Shown piece by piece: positions 17,544-25,567 of a DNA stretch of 42,802 nt (the first letter of the stretch is position 1; each line of letters starts with the position of its first letter). The position numbers were made by a program, and so were the translations under genes. The stretch comes from an uncultured Acetatifactor sp. (GTDB lineage Bacteria; Bacillota; Clostridia; Lachnospirales; Lachnospiraceae). The notes beneath the pieces were generated by a model, which was given only the letters and a program-made list of their open reading frames with translations, made no database searches and had not been told where the DNA came from. Location of the stretch: positions 1 to 42,802 of the forward strand of contig CANPYT010000015.1 of the NCBI GenBank assembly GCA_947588705.1, given 5' to 3'.

Positions 17544-17793
17544 ACTGGGAAATAATGGAAGGGGAGAGACGCATATAATAAGGTAGGAAATAGATGGCAG
17601 ACCACGGCGGGCCTGAAATGGCGGGAAGATATATCTGCTTAGGACAGGGCAGAGCGGGTAAGAGCAGGTAAGAGAATATTTCAATATAGGCATTGGGAGC
17701 ATAACGAAAAAAGAACAGGAGTTTTAAAAGTAAATTAAAAGAAGTTTTAAACGTAAATCTAAGACGGCGGAGTTGGTAAAGAAGGAAACAATA

Positions 17794-17822
17794 TTGACAA
17801 TGCCTGTGCGGGGGGGTAAAAT
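17794..17822 (+). promoter_or_regulatory. Promoter of the secreted Thr/Pro-rich protein
   Basis: Consensus TTGACA (17794-17799), 17-bp spacer, TAAAAT (17817-17822). The spacer contains a run of seven G. The string ATTGACAATGC around the -35 is shared with the por promoter at 19152. Confidence 0.7.
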
Positions 17823-17870
17823 AATCATGTTCTAAAGAGTCTTAGTCTATAAGAAGAGGAGGAAAAAGAC

Positions 17871-18797
17871 ATGAAAAGATCTACAATTACTGGCTTGGCA
17901 TTGATCGCCGGTGTGCTCATGGCTGTGGGCGGGATCAATGCGCTTTCTGTGAACGCGTTAGCGGACGGAACAGAGAAGACTGTCACTGGTAACACAACTC
18001 CCGGTGACGCAGGTTCGACCACAACTCCCGGCGATGCAGGTTCGACCACTTCACCGGAGACCGATCCTACAACGTCTCCTAGTGTTACTGGTAACGCAGG
18101 AACGCCGACCCCGACACCTTTTATTCCGGACAGCGAGCCTACCACAGCTCCCAGCACGGAGCCCACTACAGCTCCTACCACAGCTCCCAGCTCGACAAAT
18201 ACTTCGTCTGGAAGCACCTCGTCTGGAAGCACCAATGAAAGCTCCAAGTCTGATTCCAGTGAGCCTGCAAAGCTTGTTGTGAATGTGGACTGGACGGTTG
18301 TAGCGAATGAGATCAACGCTGCGCTCCTGAATACCGCAGTCGGCAACGTAGAGGTTGTTGCGGGAACAGAGTACACGATCCCCGCATCGATCCTGAACAG
18401 TGTAGCCGGCGAGGACAAGGCTTTGATGCTGCATGCGGGCAACGGCATGGCATTGAGCATTTCCGGCCAGGATGTGGTTGCAGGCAGTCAGCTGAAGATC
18501 GATATGGCTATGACGGCTGATGTTCCTGCCGCAGTGAAGAATGTTGTTACAAACAACAGCCTGGATACCCGTGAGTTTGCTCTGAAGGAGGACACTGTCC
18601 TGCCCTTCAAGGTTGACTTCCATGTACACATTGGCGAGGAATTTGCCGGCAAGTACGCAGTCCTGTATCGCTACAATGCTGTAGAGAACGTTATGGAGAG
18701 AGTCAACTACTTCAAGGTTACCGAGCAGGGCCAGGCACTGTTTGCACTGACCGAGATCGGTGAGTATGTTATAGTTGTAACGGAAGAGCAGCCGTAA
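17871..18797 (+). CDS. Secreted Thr/Pro/Ser-rich protein of unknown function
   Basis: This 308-aa protein has a classical signal peptide (MKRSTITGLALIAGVLMAVGG, likely cleaved after VNALA at about residue 31). A low-complexity linker follows (about 32-130), with repeated TTPGDAGST and EPTTAPTT blocks that look extracellular and possibly glycosylated. The C-terminal domain (about 133-308) is beta-rich: KLVVNVDWTVVANEIN, EYTIPASIL, LPFKVDFHVHIGEEF, EIGEYVIVV. There is no LPXTG motif, lipobox or C-terminal anchor, so it is probably released or wall-associated. The ribosome site AGAAGAGGAGG is very strong, and the promoter is near consensus, suggesting high expression. The family is not recognised. 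It is a single-gene unit closed by the terminator at 18861. Confidence 0.85.
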   Translation: MKRSTITGLALIAGVLMAVGGINALSVNALADGTEKTVTGNTTPGDAGSTTTPGDAGSTTSPETDPTTSPSVTGNAGTPTPTPFIPDSEPTTAPSTEPTTAPTTAPSSTNTSSGSTSSGSTNESSKSDSSEPAKLVVNVDWTVVANEINAALLNTAVGNVEVVAGTEYTIPASILNSVAGEDKALMLHAGNGMALSISGQDVVAGSQLKIDMAMTADVPAAVKNVVTNNSLDTREFALKEDTVLPFKVDFHVHIGEEFAGKYAVLYRYNAVENVMERVNYFKVTEQGQALFALTEIGEYVIVVTEEQP

Positions 18798-18860
18798 GCT
18801 GAGTCCGTACAAAAACAAAAAGTAAGGCCAGATGCGCTTTTGAAAAGCGCCTGAGCCAGG

Positions 18861-18899
18861 CGGCCGCCCGCAGCTTTGCGCTGAGGGCGGCCGTTTTTT
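18861..18899 (+). terminator. Strong rho-independent terminator
   Basis: CGGCCGCCC (18861-18869) pairs perfectly with GGGCGGCCG (18885-18893), followed by six T. It ends the secreted-protein gene. Confidence 0.85.
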
Positions 18900-18900
18900 G

Positions 18901-18949
18901 TTCGTGCGGACACGATTTTCCTCTGAATACGGCCCGGCTGGGTTGTTAC
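18901..18949 (-). repeat. MITE-like repeat, degenerate end copy
   Basis: TTCGTGCGGACACGATTTTC followed by a diverged GGCTGG...GTTGTTAC resembles 19072-19121 of the adjacent full element. It is a partial, eroded duplicate lying 11 bp before it. Confidence 0.45.
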
Positions 18950-18960
18950 AGAGAAATGAT

Positions 18961-19120
18961 AACAGTTCAGCCCGCGCCATTCGCAAAGCCGCGCTTACGC
19001 GCTTTTCGTCGCTCCGCGACTTTCTTTGCTCATAAGATGGCGCTCCCTCAGCCGCCAGACATGACGGAAAATTCGTGCGAGCACGATTTTCCGTCAAATC
19101 AGGCGGCTGGCTGAACTGTT
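18961..19120 (-). repeat. MITE-like element, full copy with 12-bp terminal inverted repeats
   Basis: AACAGTTCAGCC (18961-18972) and GGCTGAACTGTT (19109-19120) are perfect 12-bp inverted ends of a 160-bp non-coding unit. The interior includes a TTCGTGC/GCACGA hairpin and an AAGCGCG..CGCGCTT arm, so a transcript folds extensively. Copy 1 at 6379-6520 is the same element in the opposite orientation. No transposase is encoded. A flanking target duplication is not obvious. Confidence 0.75.
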
Positions 19121-19151
19121 GCGAAAAATGCCGATTCCGGCAAAATGCTTA

Positions 19152-19180
19152 TTGACAATGCTTCAACGCACCACTACAAT
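19152..19180 (+). promoter_or_regulatory. Promoter of the porGDAB operon
   Basis: TTGACA (19152-19157), 17-bp spacer, TACAAT (19175-19180). It lies 30 bp after the MITE-like element and about 45 bp before porG. Confidence 0.7.
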
Positions 19181-19225
19181 AAAGTGAGTGCGGGATGAAA
19201 TATGTTTGGAAAGGACGGAACGGAA

Positions 19226-19807
19226 ATGAGACATTTGACAGAGATCCGATGGCACGGAAGGGGAGGCCAGGGGGCAAAGACAGCGGCACTTCTGCTGGCG
19301 GATGTGGCATTCCAGGCCGGGAAACAGGTCCAGGGCTTCCCGGAGTACGGCCCGGAGAGGATGGGGGCGCCTATCACGGCCTATGATCGCATCAGCGACC
19401 AGGAGATACGCGTCCATTCCAATATTTATGAGCCGGATTTTGTGGCAGTGGTGGATGACACCCTGCTTCATACGGTGGATGTGACGGCGGGGTTAAAAGA
19501 GGACGGCGGCATTTTGGTCAATACGGTGCGGCCCAAAGAGGAGATCCTGCCGCTGTTGAAAGAATATCCCGGAAAGATCTATCTGCTGGATGCCAGGAAG
19601 GTGTGCATGGCTACTCTGGGGCGCTATTTCCCCAACACACCCATGCTTGCGGCGGTGGTCAAAATTTCCGGCGTCATGGAAACAGAGGTATTCCTGCGGG
19701 GGATGGAGACTTCCCTGCAGCATAAATTCGCCAGAAAGCCGGAAGTGCTGGATGGAAATCGAAAAGCGCTGCGGCTTGCGTTAGAGGAGGTAGTGGAATG
19801 TCGGTAA
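19226..19807 (+). CDS. porG: Pyruvate:ferredoxin oxidoreductase gamma subunit
   Basis: This 193-aa gamma subunit belongs to a four-subunit 2-oxoacid:ferredoxin oxidoreductase. The family signature is at the N-terminus, EIRWHGRGGQGAKTAALLLA, followed by QGFPEYGPERMGAPITAYDRIS and NTPMLAAVVKISG. ATG 19226 has AAAGGA at 19210-19215; an in-frame ATG at 19202 would add 8 residues with a weaker site. It is first in an operon gamma-delta-alpha-beta and overlaps porD by 10 bp. The complex oxidises pyruvate with CoA to acetyl-CoA, CO2 and reduced ferredoxin in the cytoplasm. Confidence 0.92.
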   Translation: MRHLTEIRWHGRGGQGAKTAALLLADVAFQAGKQVQGFPEYGPERMGAPITAYDRISDQEIRVHSNIYEPDFVAVVDDTLLHTVDVTAGLKEDGGILVNTVRPKEEILPLLKEYPGKIYLLDARKVCMATLGRYFPNTPMLAAVVKISGVMETEVFLRGMETSLQHKFARKPEVLDGNRKALRLALEEVVECR

Positions 19808-20103
19808 AAGCGGAAGATATCAATGAGAAAACGCCATGGCAGGATCTGACCGAGGGGCTGCAGATCCACGAGCCTGCTACCTCCAGAGGTTTTTTTACCG
19901 GAGAGTGGCGGACGGAGACGCCTGTCTGGGATCGGGAGAAATGCAGCCAGTGTCTGCTCTGCGTTCCCTATTGCCCGGACAGCTGCATTCCGGTACAGGA
20001 GGGCAGGCGGCAGGAGTTTGACTATGATCACTGTAAGGGCTGCGGCATTTGCGCAAAGGCATGTCCTTTTGGCGCGATCCGGATGCAGGCGCCTGAGGAA
20101 TAG
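19798..20103 (+). CDS. porD: Pyruvate:ferredoxin oxidoreductase delta subunit (2[4Fe-4S])
   Basis: This 101-aa ferredoxin-like subunit has two complete CxxCxxCxxxC(P) clusters: CSQCLLCVPYCPDSC and CKGCGICAKACP. It carries electrons from the thiamine-pyrophosphate site to external ferredoxin. The N-terminal leader (TPWQDLTEGLQIHEPATSRGF) is typical of PorD. Start ATG 19798 lies inside the end of porG with GAGGTAG as its ribosome site. Confidence 0.93.
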   Translation: MSVKAEDINEKTPWQDLTEGLQIHEPATSRGFFTGEWRTETPVWDREKCSQCLLCVPYCPDSCIPVQEGRRQEFDYDHCKGCGICAKACPFGAIRMQAPEE

Positions 20104-20160
20104 CGCGGAGCGGTATTCCTTCATGGAAAAAGGTTACAGTAGAGCGCGAAAGGAGAAGTT

Positions 20161-21360
20161 ATGTCTATAAAAACAAGAATGTCCGGCAATGAGGCGGTAG
20201 CCCATGCCATCAGACAGATCAATCCGGATGTCATGCCGGCGTTTCCCATTACGCCATCCACGGAGATCCCACAGTTTGTGGCTTCTATGATCGCCAACGG
20301 CGAGATCGATACGGAATTTATCCCTGTGGAGAGCGAACACAGCGCCATGAGCGCGGCGATGGGGGCGTCTGCTGCAGGCGCGAGGGCTGTCACGGCTACC
20401 TCTTCCTGCGGTATGGCTCTTATGTGGGAGGTGCTCTATGTGGCGGCTTCCAGCAGGCTTCCTATTGTCATGGCCCTGGTGAACAGAGGGCTTACCGGGC
20501 CCCTCAATATCAACGCGGAGCATTCCGACAGCATGGGAGCCAGGGATTCCGGGTGGATACAGATCTATGCCGAGAACAATCAGGAGGTTTATGACAATTT
20601 CCTCCAGGCTCACAGGATCGCAGAGCATAAGGATGTCCACCTTCCCATCATGGTCTGCCAGGATGGGTTTATCACCAGCCACGCAGTACAGAATATCGTT
20701 CTTTGGGAGGACGAACTGATTCGGAATTTTGTGGGGGAATATGAGCCGGAACACTATCTTTTGAAGGAAGGGGAGTCCATGGCTGTAGGGCCTTACGCTT
20801 TGTCGCCCTACTGTATGGAGGCCAAGAAGGCGCAGGCTGAGGCCATGAAGAGGGCTAAGCAGGTGATTTTGGATGTGGCCGGGGAATTTGAGAAGATCAC
20901 GGGGCAGCATTACGGGCTGTATGAGGGATATCGGCTGGAAGACGCGGAATACGCTGTGGTGGCCATCGGTTCCGTATGCGGTACGGCAAAGGATGCGGTG
21001 GACAGGCTCCGGGACAGAGGGGTGAAGGCAGGGCTGATGAAGATCAGGGTGTTCCGGCCTTTCCCCGGGGATGAGATCGGGGCGGCTCTGAAAAACTGTA
21101 GGGCGGTTGCCATCATGGATCGGGCGGAAAGTTACAGTTCGCAGGGCGGCCCTCTGGGGGCGGAGGTGACAGCGGCTATGTATCGAGCCAAAGCTGTGGC
21201 GGAGACGGTCAACATTATGTACGGGTTGTCCGGCAGGGATGTGCGCGTGGCGGATATGGAGCATGTGTATGAATCGCTTCAAAAGCTTGCGGCAGGAGAG
21301 ATCCGGTATCCGGAGTACCCTTATCTGGGCCTGCGGTCCGCAAGCGGGGATGAGCTTTGA
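20161..21360 (+). CDS. porA: Pyruvate:ferredoxin oxidoreductase alpha subunit
   Basis: This 399-aa alpha subunit contains the pyrimidine-binding TPP domain and the transketolase C-terminal-like domain. Recognisable parts are MPAFPITPSTEIPQ, FIPVESEHSAMSAAMGASAA, the RLPIVMALVNRGLTGPLNIN loop and, later, GSVCGTAKDAVDRLR and IMDRAESYSSQGGPLGAEV. The ribosome site AAAGGAG precedes ATG 20161. Length is normal for PorA. It is followed 35 bp later by porB. Confidence 0.93.
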   Translation: MSIKTRMSGNEAVAHAIRQINPDVMPAFPITPSTEIPQFVASMIANGEIDTEFIPVESEHSAMSAAMGASAAGARAVTATSSCGMALMWEVLYVAASSRLPIVMALVNRGLTGPLNINAEHSDSMGARDSGWIQIYAENNQEVYDNFLQAHRIAEHKDVHLPIMVCQDGFITSHAVQNIVLWEDELIRNFVGEYEPEHYLLKEGESMAVGPYALSPYCMEAKKAQAEAMKRAKQVILDVAGEFEKITGQHYGLYEGYRLEDAEYAVVAIGSVCGTAKDAVDRLRDRGVKAGLMKIRVFRPFPGDEIGAALKNCRAVAIMDRAESYSSQGGPLGAEVTAAMYRAKAVAETVNIMYGLSGRDVRVADMEHVYESLQKLAAGEIRYPEYPYLGLRSASGDEL

Positions 21361-21395
21361 ACGTTTTCCCGATGACATGGATAACGGAGAAGGTT

Positions 21396-22364
21396 ATGAG
21401 AGAAAGGCAGGTTCAAATACCTATGGAGCAACAGGCATTTCGTTTTAAGGAGATACAGGAGAGGCCGGAGCGGCTGGCGCCGGGCCACAGGATGTGCGCG
21501 GGCTGCGGCGGCACGATTGCGGTGAGAAATGTGCTGAAAGCGCTGCACCCCGGAGACAAGGCGGTGGTGGGGAACGCTACTGGGTGCCTGGAAGTGTCCA
21601 CTTTTATGTACCCGTACACCGCCTATGAGGACAGCTATATTCACAGCGCATTTGAGAACGCGGGCGCTACCCTCTCCGGGGTAGAGACGGCTTACCGGGT
21701 ACTGAAAAAGAAAGGAAAGGTCACTTCGGATTATAAGTTTATCACCTTCGGCGGCGACGGCGGGACCTATGATATCGGCCTCCAGTCCTTGTCGGGCGCC
21801 ATGGAGCGGGGGCATGACATGGTATATGTCTGCTATGACAACGGGGCTTATATGAACACAGGGACCCAGCGCTCATCGGCCACCCCTATGTATGCGGATA
21901 CCACCACGACGCCCAGCGGAACTGTGTCTCAGGGCAAGCCCCAGGCAAGGAAGGATCTGGCGGGCATTCTGGCGGCCCATAACATTCCCTATGTGGGGCA
22001 GACCACCTTTATCGGCAACATGAAGGATCTGTACGTAAAGTCCGAGCGGGCTATTTATACCCCGGGAGCCGCTTTCCTGAACGTGCTTGCGCCCTGCCCC
22101 AGAGGGTGGAAGTACAATACCCCGGACATTATGGAAATCTGTAAATTGGCGGTGGAAACCTGTTACTGGCCTCTGTTTGAAGTTATCGACGGCAGATGGA
22201 TCCTGAATTATAAGCCCAAGAACAAGCTGCCGCTGGAAGAGTTTTTGAAAAGGCAGGGCAGATTCCAGCACCTGTTTAAACCTGGCGGGGAGGGGCTTAT
22301 AGAAGCGTTTCAGAAAGAAGTGGACAGAAGGTGGGAGGAGCTGTTAAACCGCTGTGAGGGTTAA
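21396..22364 (+). CDS. porB: Pyruvate:ferredoxin oxidoreductase beta subunit
   Basis: This 322-aa beta subunit binds the TPP diphosphate and one [4Fe-4S] cluster. Cluster cysteines appear at MCAGCGG, ATGCLE and APCPRGW. The TPP motif is GGDGGTYDIGLQSLSGA followed by the Mg-binding stretch NGAYMNTGTQRSSATP, which closely matches pyruvate-specific PorB rather than 2-oxoglutarate or branched-chain enzymes. ATG 21396 has GGAG at 21386-21389. The frame is open to a TTG at 21357, but that would overlap porA and lacks a site. It is the last por gene, with truA following about 100 bp later. Confidence 0.93.
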   Translation: MRERQVQIPMEQQAFRFKEIQERPERLAPGHRMCAGCGGTIAVRNVLKALHPGDKAVVGNATGCLEVSTFMYPYTAYEDSYIHSAFENAGATLSGVETAYRVLKKKGKVTSDYKFITFGGDGGTYDIGLQSLSGAMERGHDMVYVCYDNGAYMNTGTQRSSATPMYADTTTTPSGTVSQGKPQARKDLAGILAAHNIPYVGQTTFIGNMKDLYVKSERAIYTPGAAFLNVLAPCPRGWKYNTPDIMEICKLAVETCYWPLFEVIDGRWILNYKPKNKLPLEEFLKRQGRFQHLFKPGGEGLIEAFQKEVDRRWEELLNRCEG

Positions 22365-22466
22365 GAACTTGGGGCGGACAAACGAAGAACAAGCTAAGTC
22401 ATGTCCCGTAGGTTTGCTGCGGGTATTTGGCTGGTATGCGTGATAAAGCGCACTGGGGATGTAGGC

Positions 22467-23204
22467 ATGAAAAACTACAGAATGCTCATAGAATATGATG
22501 GAACACGTTATTACGGCTGGCAGCGTCAGCCAGGACAGAATACGATCCAGGGAAAACTGGAAGCGGTGCTTTCGCTGCTGTGCGGAACGGAGACGGAGGT
22601 TATCGGTGCGGGGCGCACTGACGGCGGCGTCCACGCCAGAGGGATGGTGGCGAATGCGGTGTTTGAGACAGCCCTCTCCCCGGAGGAGATCCGTTCGTAT
22701 TTAAACCGCTATCTGCCGGACGATATTGCGGTGTTGGAAGTGCGGGAGGCTTCGCCGCGGTTCCACGCGCGGTATAATGCTATCGGAAAGACCTATTGCT
22801 ATACCTGTTATGACGGAGCGGTAAAGCCGGTTTTTGACAGGAAATATTATACTCGATTGGAGGAAACGCCGGATCTGGAGCGAATGCGCGAGGCGGCGGA
22901 ACTTTTGAGGGGAGAACATGATTTTCGGAATTTTTGTGTGAATCCCCGGATGAAGAAATCCACAGTGCGAAAGGTAGACAGGATCGATATCATACGGGAG
23001 GGCGGCTATCTCCGGTTTGTCTTTCACGGTACGGGATTTCTTCAAAATATGGTGCGCATCATGGTGGGAACGCTGCTGGAGGTGGGGTACGGCCGCGTGA
23101 GCCTGGAGCAGGTGAGCCGGGCCCTGGAGTCAAAAGAGCGGCAAAAAGCCGGCCCCACAGCGCCGGCCCAGGGGTTATGCCTGATGAGCGTAGATTATGA
23201 CTGA
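22467..23204 (+). CDS. truA: tRNA pseudouridine(38-40) synthase TruA
   Basis: This 245-aa enzyme isomerises uridines 38-40 in the tRNA anticodon stem-loop. The catalytic motif GAGRTDGGVHA carries the nucleophilic Asp. The N-terminus YRMLIEYDGTRYYGWQRQPG and the late motif FLQNMVRIMVGTLLEVG are diagnostic. ATG 22467 gives the standard length. Upstream ATGs in the frame would add an unrelated leader. The end overlaps the next gene by 8 bp. Confidence 0.95.
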   Translation: MKNYRMLIEYDGTRYYGWQRQPGQNTIQGKLEAVLSLLCGTETEVIGAGRTDGGVHARGMVANAVFETALSPEEIRSYLNRYLPDDIAVLEVREASPRFHARYNAIGKTYCYTCYDGAVKPVFDRKYYTRLEETPDLERMREAAELLRGEHDFRNFCVNPRMKKSTVRKVDRIDIIREGGYLRFVFHGTGFLQNMVRIMVGTLLEVGYGRVSLEQVSRALESKERQKAGPTAPAQGLCLMSVDYD

Positions 23205-24765
23205 TTTTAGGCGGAAAGGTATCTCGACGTTGCAGTTTAGCAGATCAAAATTAAAGGAAAAATTAGAGGAGACTCTGAAGGCGGTATTCCCCATCCTGGC
23301 GATCGTGATCGTTCTGTGTTTTACCATCGCGCCGATAGAGCCGGGCATCCTGATGACGTTTTTGGTCGGCGCGGTACTTCTGATCGGAGGAATGCTGCTT
23401 TTTTCTTTCGGGGTGGAACTATCCATGACCCAGATGGGAGAGCGGGTGGGCACTGCCATGACAAAGACCAAAAATGTTTTTCTCATGGCGGTTCTCAGCT
23501 TTGTCATGGGGCTGATCATCACCATATCAGAACCTGACCTGCAGGTGCTTGCCCGACAGGTGCCTTCTATTCCCGACAGGGTCATTATCCTTGCGGTGGC
23601 GGCAGGGGTGGGGCTGTTCCTGGTGGCGGCCCTGCTACGTATGCTGTTTGGAATCGCCCTTTCTCATATGCTGCTGGTGTTTTACGCAGTGGTCTTTGGG
23701 CTGACCCTGTTTGTGCCGGGGGATTTCCTGGCAGTGGCGTTTGACTCAGGAGGAGTGACCACCGGCCCTATGACAGTGCCGTTCATCATGGCTCTGGGTA
23801 TCGGTATCTCCGCTATCCGAAGCGATAGACATGCGGCGGATGACAGCTTTGGGCTGGTGTCGCTGTGCTCTGTGGGCCCGATCCTTGCTGTGCTGCTGCT
23901 GGGGATGGTTTATCATCCGGAGCAGGCGGAAAGTGTGTCGGAACAGATCCCTGTCATAGATGATACGGTGGAGCTATGGCATTTGTTTATGGCGGAGTTC
24001 CCCACATACATAAAGGAAATGGCTGTTTCCCTGCTGCCTATTGTACTGTTTTTTGGGCTCTTCCAGCTGTTTTCAAGAGAGATAAAGAAAAAGGCGCTGA
24101 TCAAGATCGCTATCGGCCTGGGCTATACTTATGTAGGTCTGGTACTGTTCCTGACAGGGGTGAATGTAGGGTTTATGCCGGCGGGAAATTACCTGGGGCA
24201 GACCATAGCCGGGCTGTCCTGTTCCTGGATCATCATACCGATCGGCATGGTCATCGGTTATTTTATCGTGCTGGCTGAACCTGCCGTGTTTGTGCTGACC
24301 AGACAGGTGGAAGAAATGACTTCGGGGGCCGTTTCCGCAAGGGCGATGGGCCTCAGCCTCTCTGTGGGGGTGTCTTTTTCCGTCGGGATCGCTATGCTGC
24401 GGGTCCTTACAGGTGTCTCCATCATGTGGTTTTTGATCCCGGGATACGGAGCGGCGCTTTTGCTTAGTTTTTTCGTGCCGAAACTCTTTACCGCGATCGC
24501 TTTTGATTCCGGCGGCGTGGCTTCCGGCCCTATGACGGCAACTTTCCTCCTCCCTTTTGCCATGGGGGCGTGTCAGGTTACCGGGGGAAATATCATCACG
24601 GACGCTTTCGGCGTAGTTGCCATGGTTGCCATGACCCCGCTGATCACCATTCAGATCATGGGCCTTGTGTTCCGGCTGAAGGAGGCACGGCTGCACAGAG
24701 AGGCGGTTCAGAACCAAGATGTATCGCTGGATGTTTACGGAGAGACGGAAATTATTGAGTTGTAG
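23197..24765 (+). CDS. DUF1538 integral membrane protein
   Basis: This 522-aa polytopic membrane protein belongs to the DUF1538 family. It has an internal duplication: the signature AFDSGGVTTGPMTVPF near residue 185 recurs as AFDSGGVASGPMTATF near 435, each between hydrophobic helices. The first half starts LKAVFPILAIVIVLCFTIAPIEPG. Such two-repeat architecture is typical of transporters with inverted or tandem halves. The adjacent gene is a PII-like signalling protein, a pairing that suggests PII-like control of transport. The substrate is unknown. ATG 23197 overlaps truA by 8 bp; a TTG at 23230 is an alternative start. Confidence 0.85.
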   Translation: MTDFRRKGISTLQFSRSKLKEKLEETLKAVFPILAIVIVLCFTIAPIEPGILMTFLVGAVLLIGGMLLFSFGVELSMTQMGERVGTAMTKTKNVFLMAVLSFVMGLIITISEPDLQVLARQVPSIPDRVIILAVAAGVGLFLVAALLRMLFGIALSHMLLVFYAVVFGLTLFVPGDFLAVAFDSGGVTTGPMTVPFIMALGIGISAIRSDRHAADDSFGLVSLCSVGPILAVLLLGMVYHPEQAESVSEQIPVIDDTVELWHLFMAEFPTYIKEMAVSLLPIVLFFGLFQLFSREIKKKALIKIAIGLGYTYVGLVLFLTGVNVGFMPAGNYLGQTIAGLSCSWIIIPIGMVIGYFIVLAEPAVFVLTRQVEEMTSGAVSARAMGLSLSVGVSFSVGIAMLRVLTGVSIMWFLIPGYGAALLLSFFVPKLFTAIAFDSGGVASGPMTATFLLPFAMGACQVTGGNIITDAFGVVAMVAMTPLITIQIMGLVFRLKEARLHREAVQNQDVSLDVYGETEIIEL

Positions 24766-24869
24766 CGGAGACGCTCTTGGGGCCCGGTATCTCGGAAAGC
24801 GGAGCAGTCAAGGACAGCGCGGTCTATATAGGGCAGGACGGAACAGAACAGGCAGGGCGGGATAGAAGT

Positions 24870-25547
24870 ATGGGAAAGCTATATTTGACGACCACGATCG
24901 TTGACAGAAAAAAGGGAACAAAATATGCAAAACAGTACAGGGAGAACGGCGTGGCTGTCACATTTGTGACGCTGGGGGCCGGTACCGCGGGAAGCGACAT
25001 ACTGGATTACCTTGGCCTGGAGGCCACAGAGAAGACCGTGATCTTTTCGGTGCAGGAAGAAGAAGGATGGCTGGCACTGAAGAAGGAACTTCGCCGAAAG
25101 ATGCGCATTGACGCGCCGGGAGGAGGGATTGCGTTTACGATCCCGCTCAGCAGCATCGGCGGGAAAAAAACATTGCAGTTTCTTCTGGCAAAGGAAGGAT
25201 ATCGGAAAGAGGAGGAATCTGTTTTGAAGGAAACGGCTCACGATCTGATCATAGTTATTGCAAACAGGGGATATATCGACCTGGTGATGGATGCCGCCAG
25301 GGAAGCCGGAGCCTACGGAGGAACCGTGCTGCAGGCAAAGGGAACCGGTATGGAACATGCGGAGAAATTTATGGGGGTATCGCTGGCTGCGGAGAAAGAG
25401 ATGATCTTTATTGTGGCCAGGACGGAGCAGAAGAATCCCATTATGAAAGCGGTCATGGAAAAGGCCGGGCCGGACAGCGAGGCAAAGGCCATTGTATTCT
25501 CCCTTCCCGTGATGGATACGGCGGGCCTGCGCCTGATCGAGGACTAG
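24870..25547 (+). CDS. PII-like protein, two tandem PII-type halves
   Basis: This 225-aa cytoplasmic protein has two ferredoxin-like PII-type halves. The first is about residues 1-105 (YLTTTIVDRKKGTKYAKQYRENG, VTLGAGTAGSDILDYLGLE). The second is about 120-225 (DLIIVIANRGYIDLVMDAAREAGAYGGTVLQAKGTG, EKEMIFIVARTEQ). The second half has the standard AGAxGGTVxxARGTG-like nucleotide-binding pattern. ATG 24870 fits the family N-terminus; the frame opens at 24777. It follows the DUF1538 gene by about 100 bp and very likely regulates it. Confidence 0.83.
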   Translation: MGKLYLTTTIVDRKKGTKYAKQYRENGVAVTFVTLGAGTAGSDILDYLGLEATEKTVIFSVQEEEGWLALKKELRRKMRIDAPGGGIAFTIPLSSIGGKKTLQFLLAKEGYRKEEESVLKETAHDLIIVIANRGYIDLVMDAAREAGAYGGTVLQAKGTGMEHAEKFMGVSLAAEKEMIFIVARTEQKNPIMKAVMEKAGPDSEAKAIVFSLPVMDTAGLRLIED

Positions 25548-25567
25548 CAGGCCCTGAATGGCGCCGT

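Larger units (their letters stand above)
17218..17870 (+). other. Gene-free 650-bp region dominated by repeats
   Basis: It contains a MITE end fragment (17272-17318), a 25-bp minisatellite (17319-17543), a purine-rich unique stretch and the promoter of the secreted protein (17794-17822). Antisense Pro/Phe/Ser-rich frames across the minisatellite are by-products of the repeat. Confidence 0.7.

Noticed and set aside
17249..17702. Overlapping minus-strand frames rich in Pro, Phe and Ser
   Set aside because: They are created by the 25-bp minisatellite being open in several frames. No start signal, and 25 is not a codon multiple.
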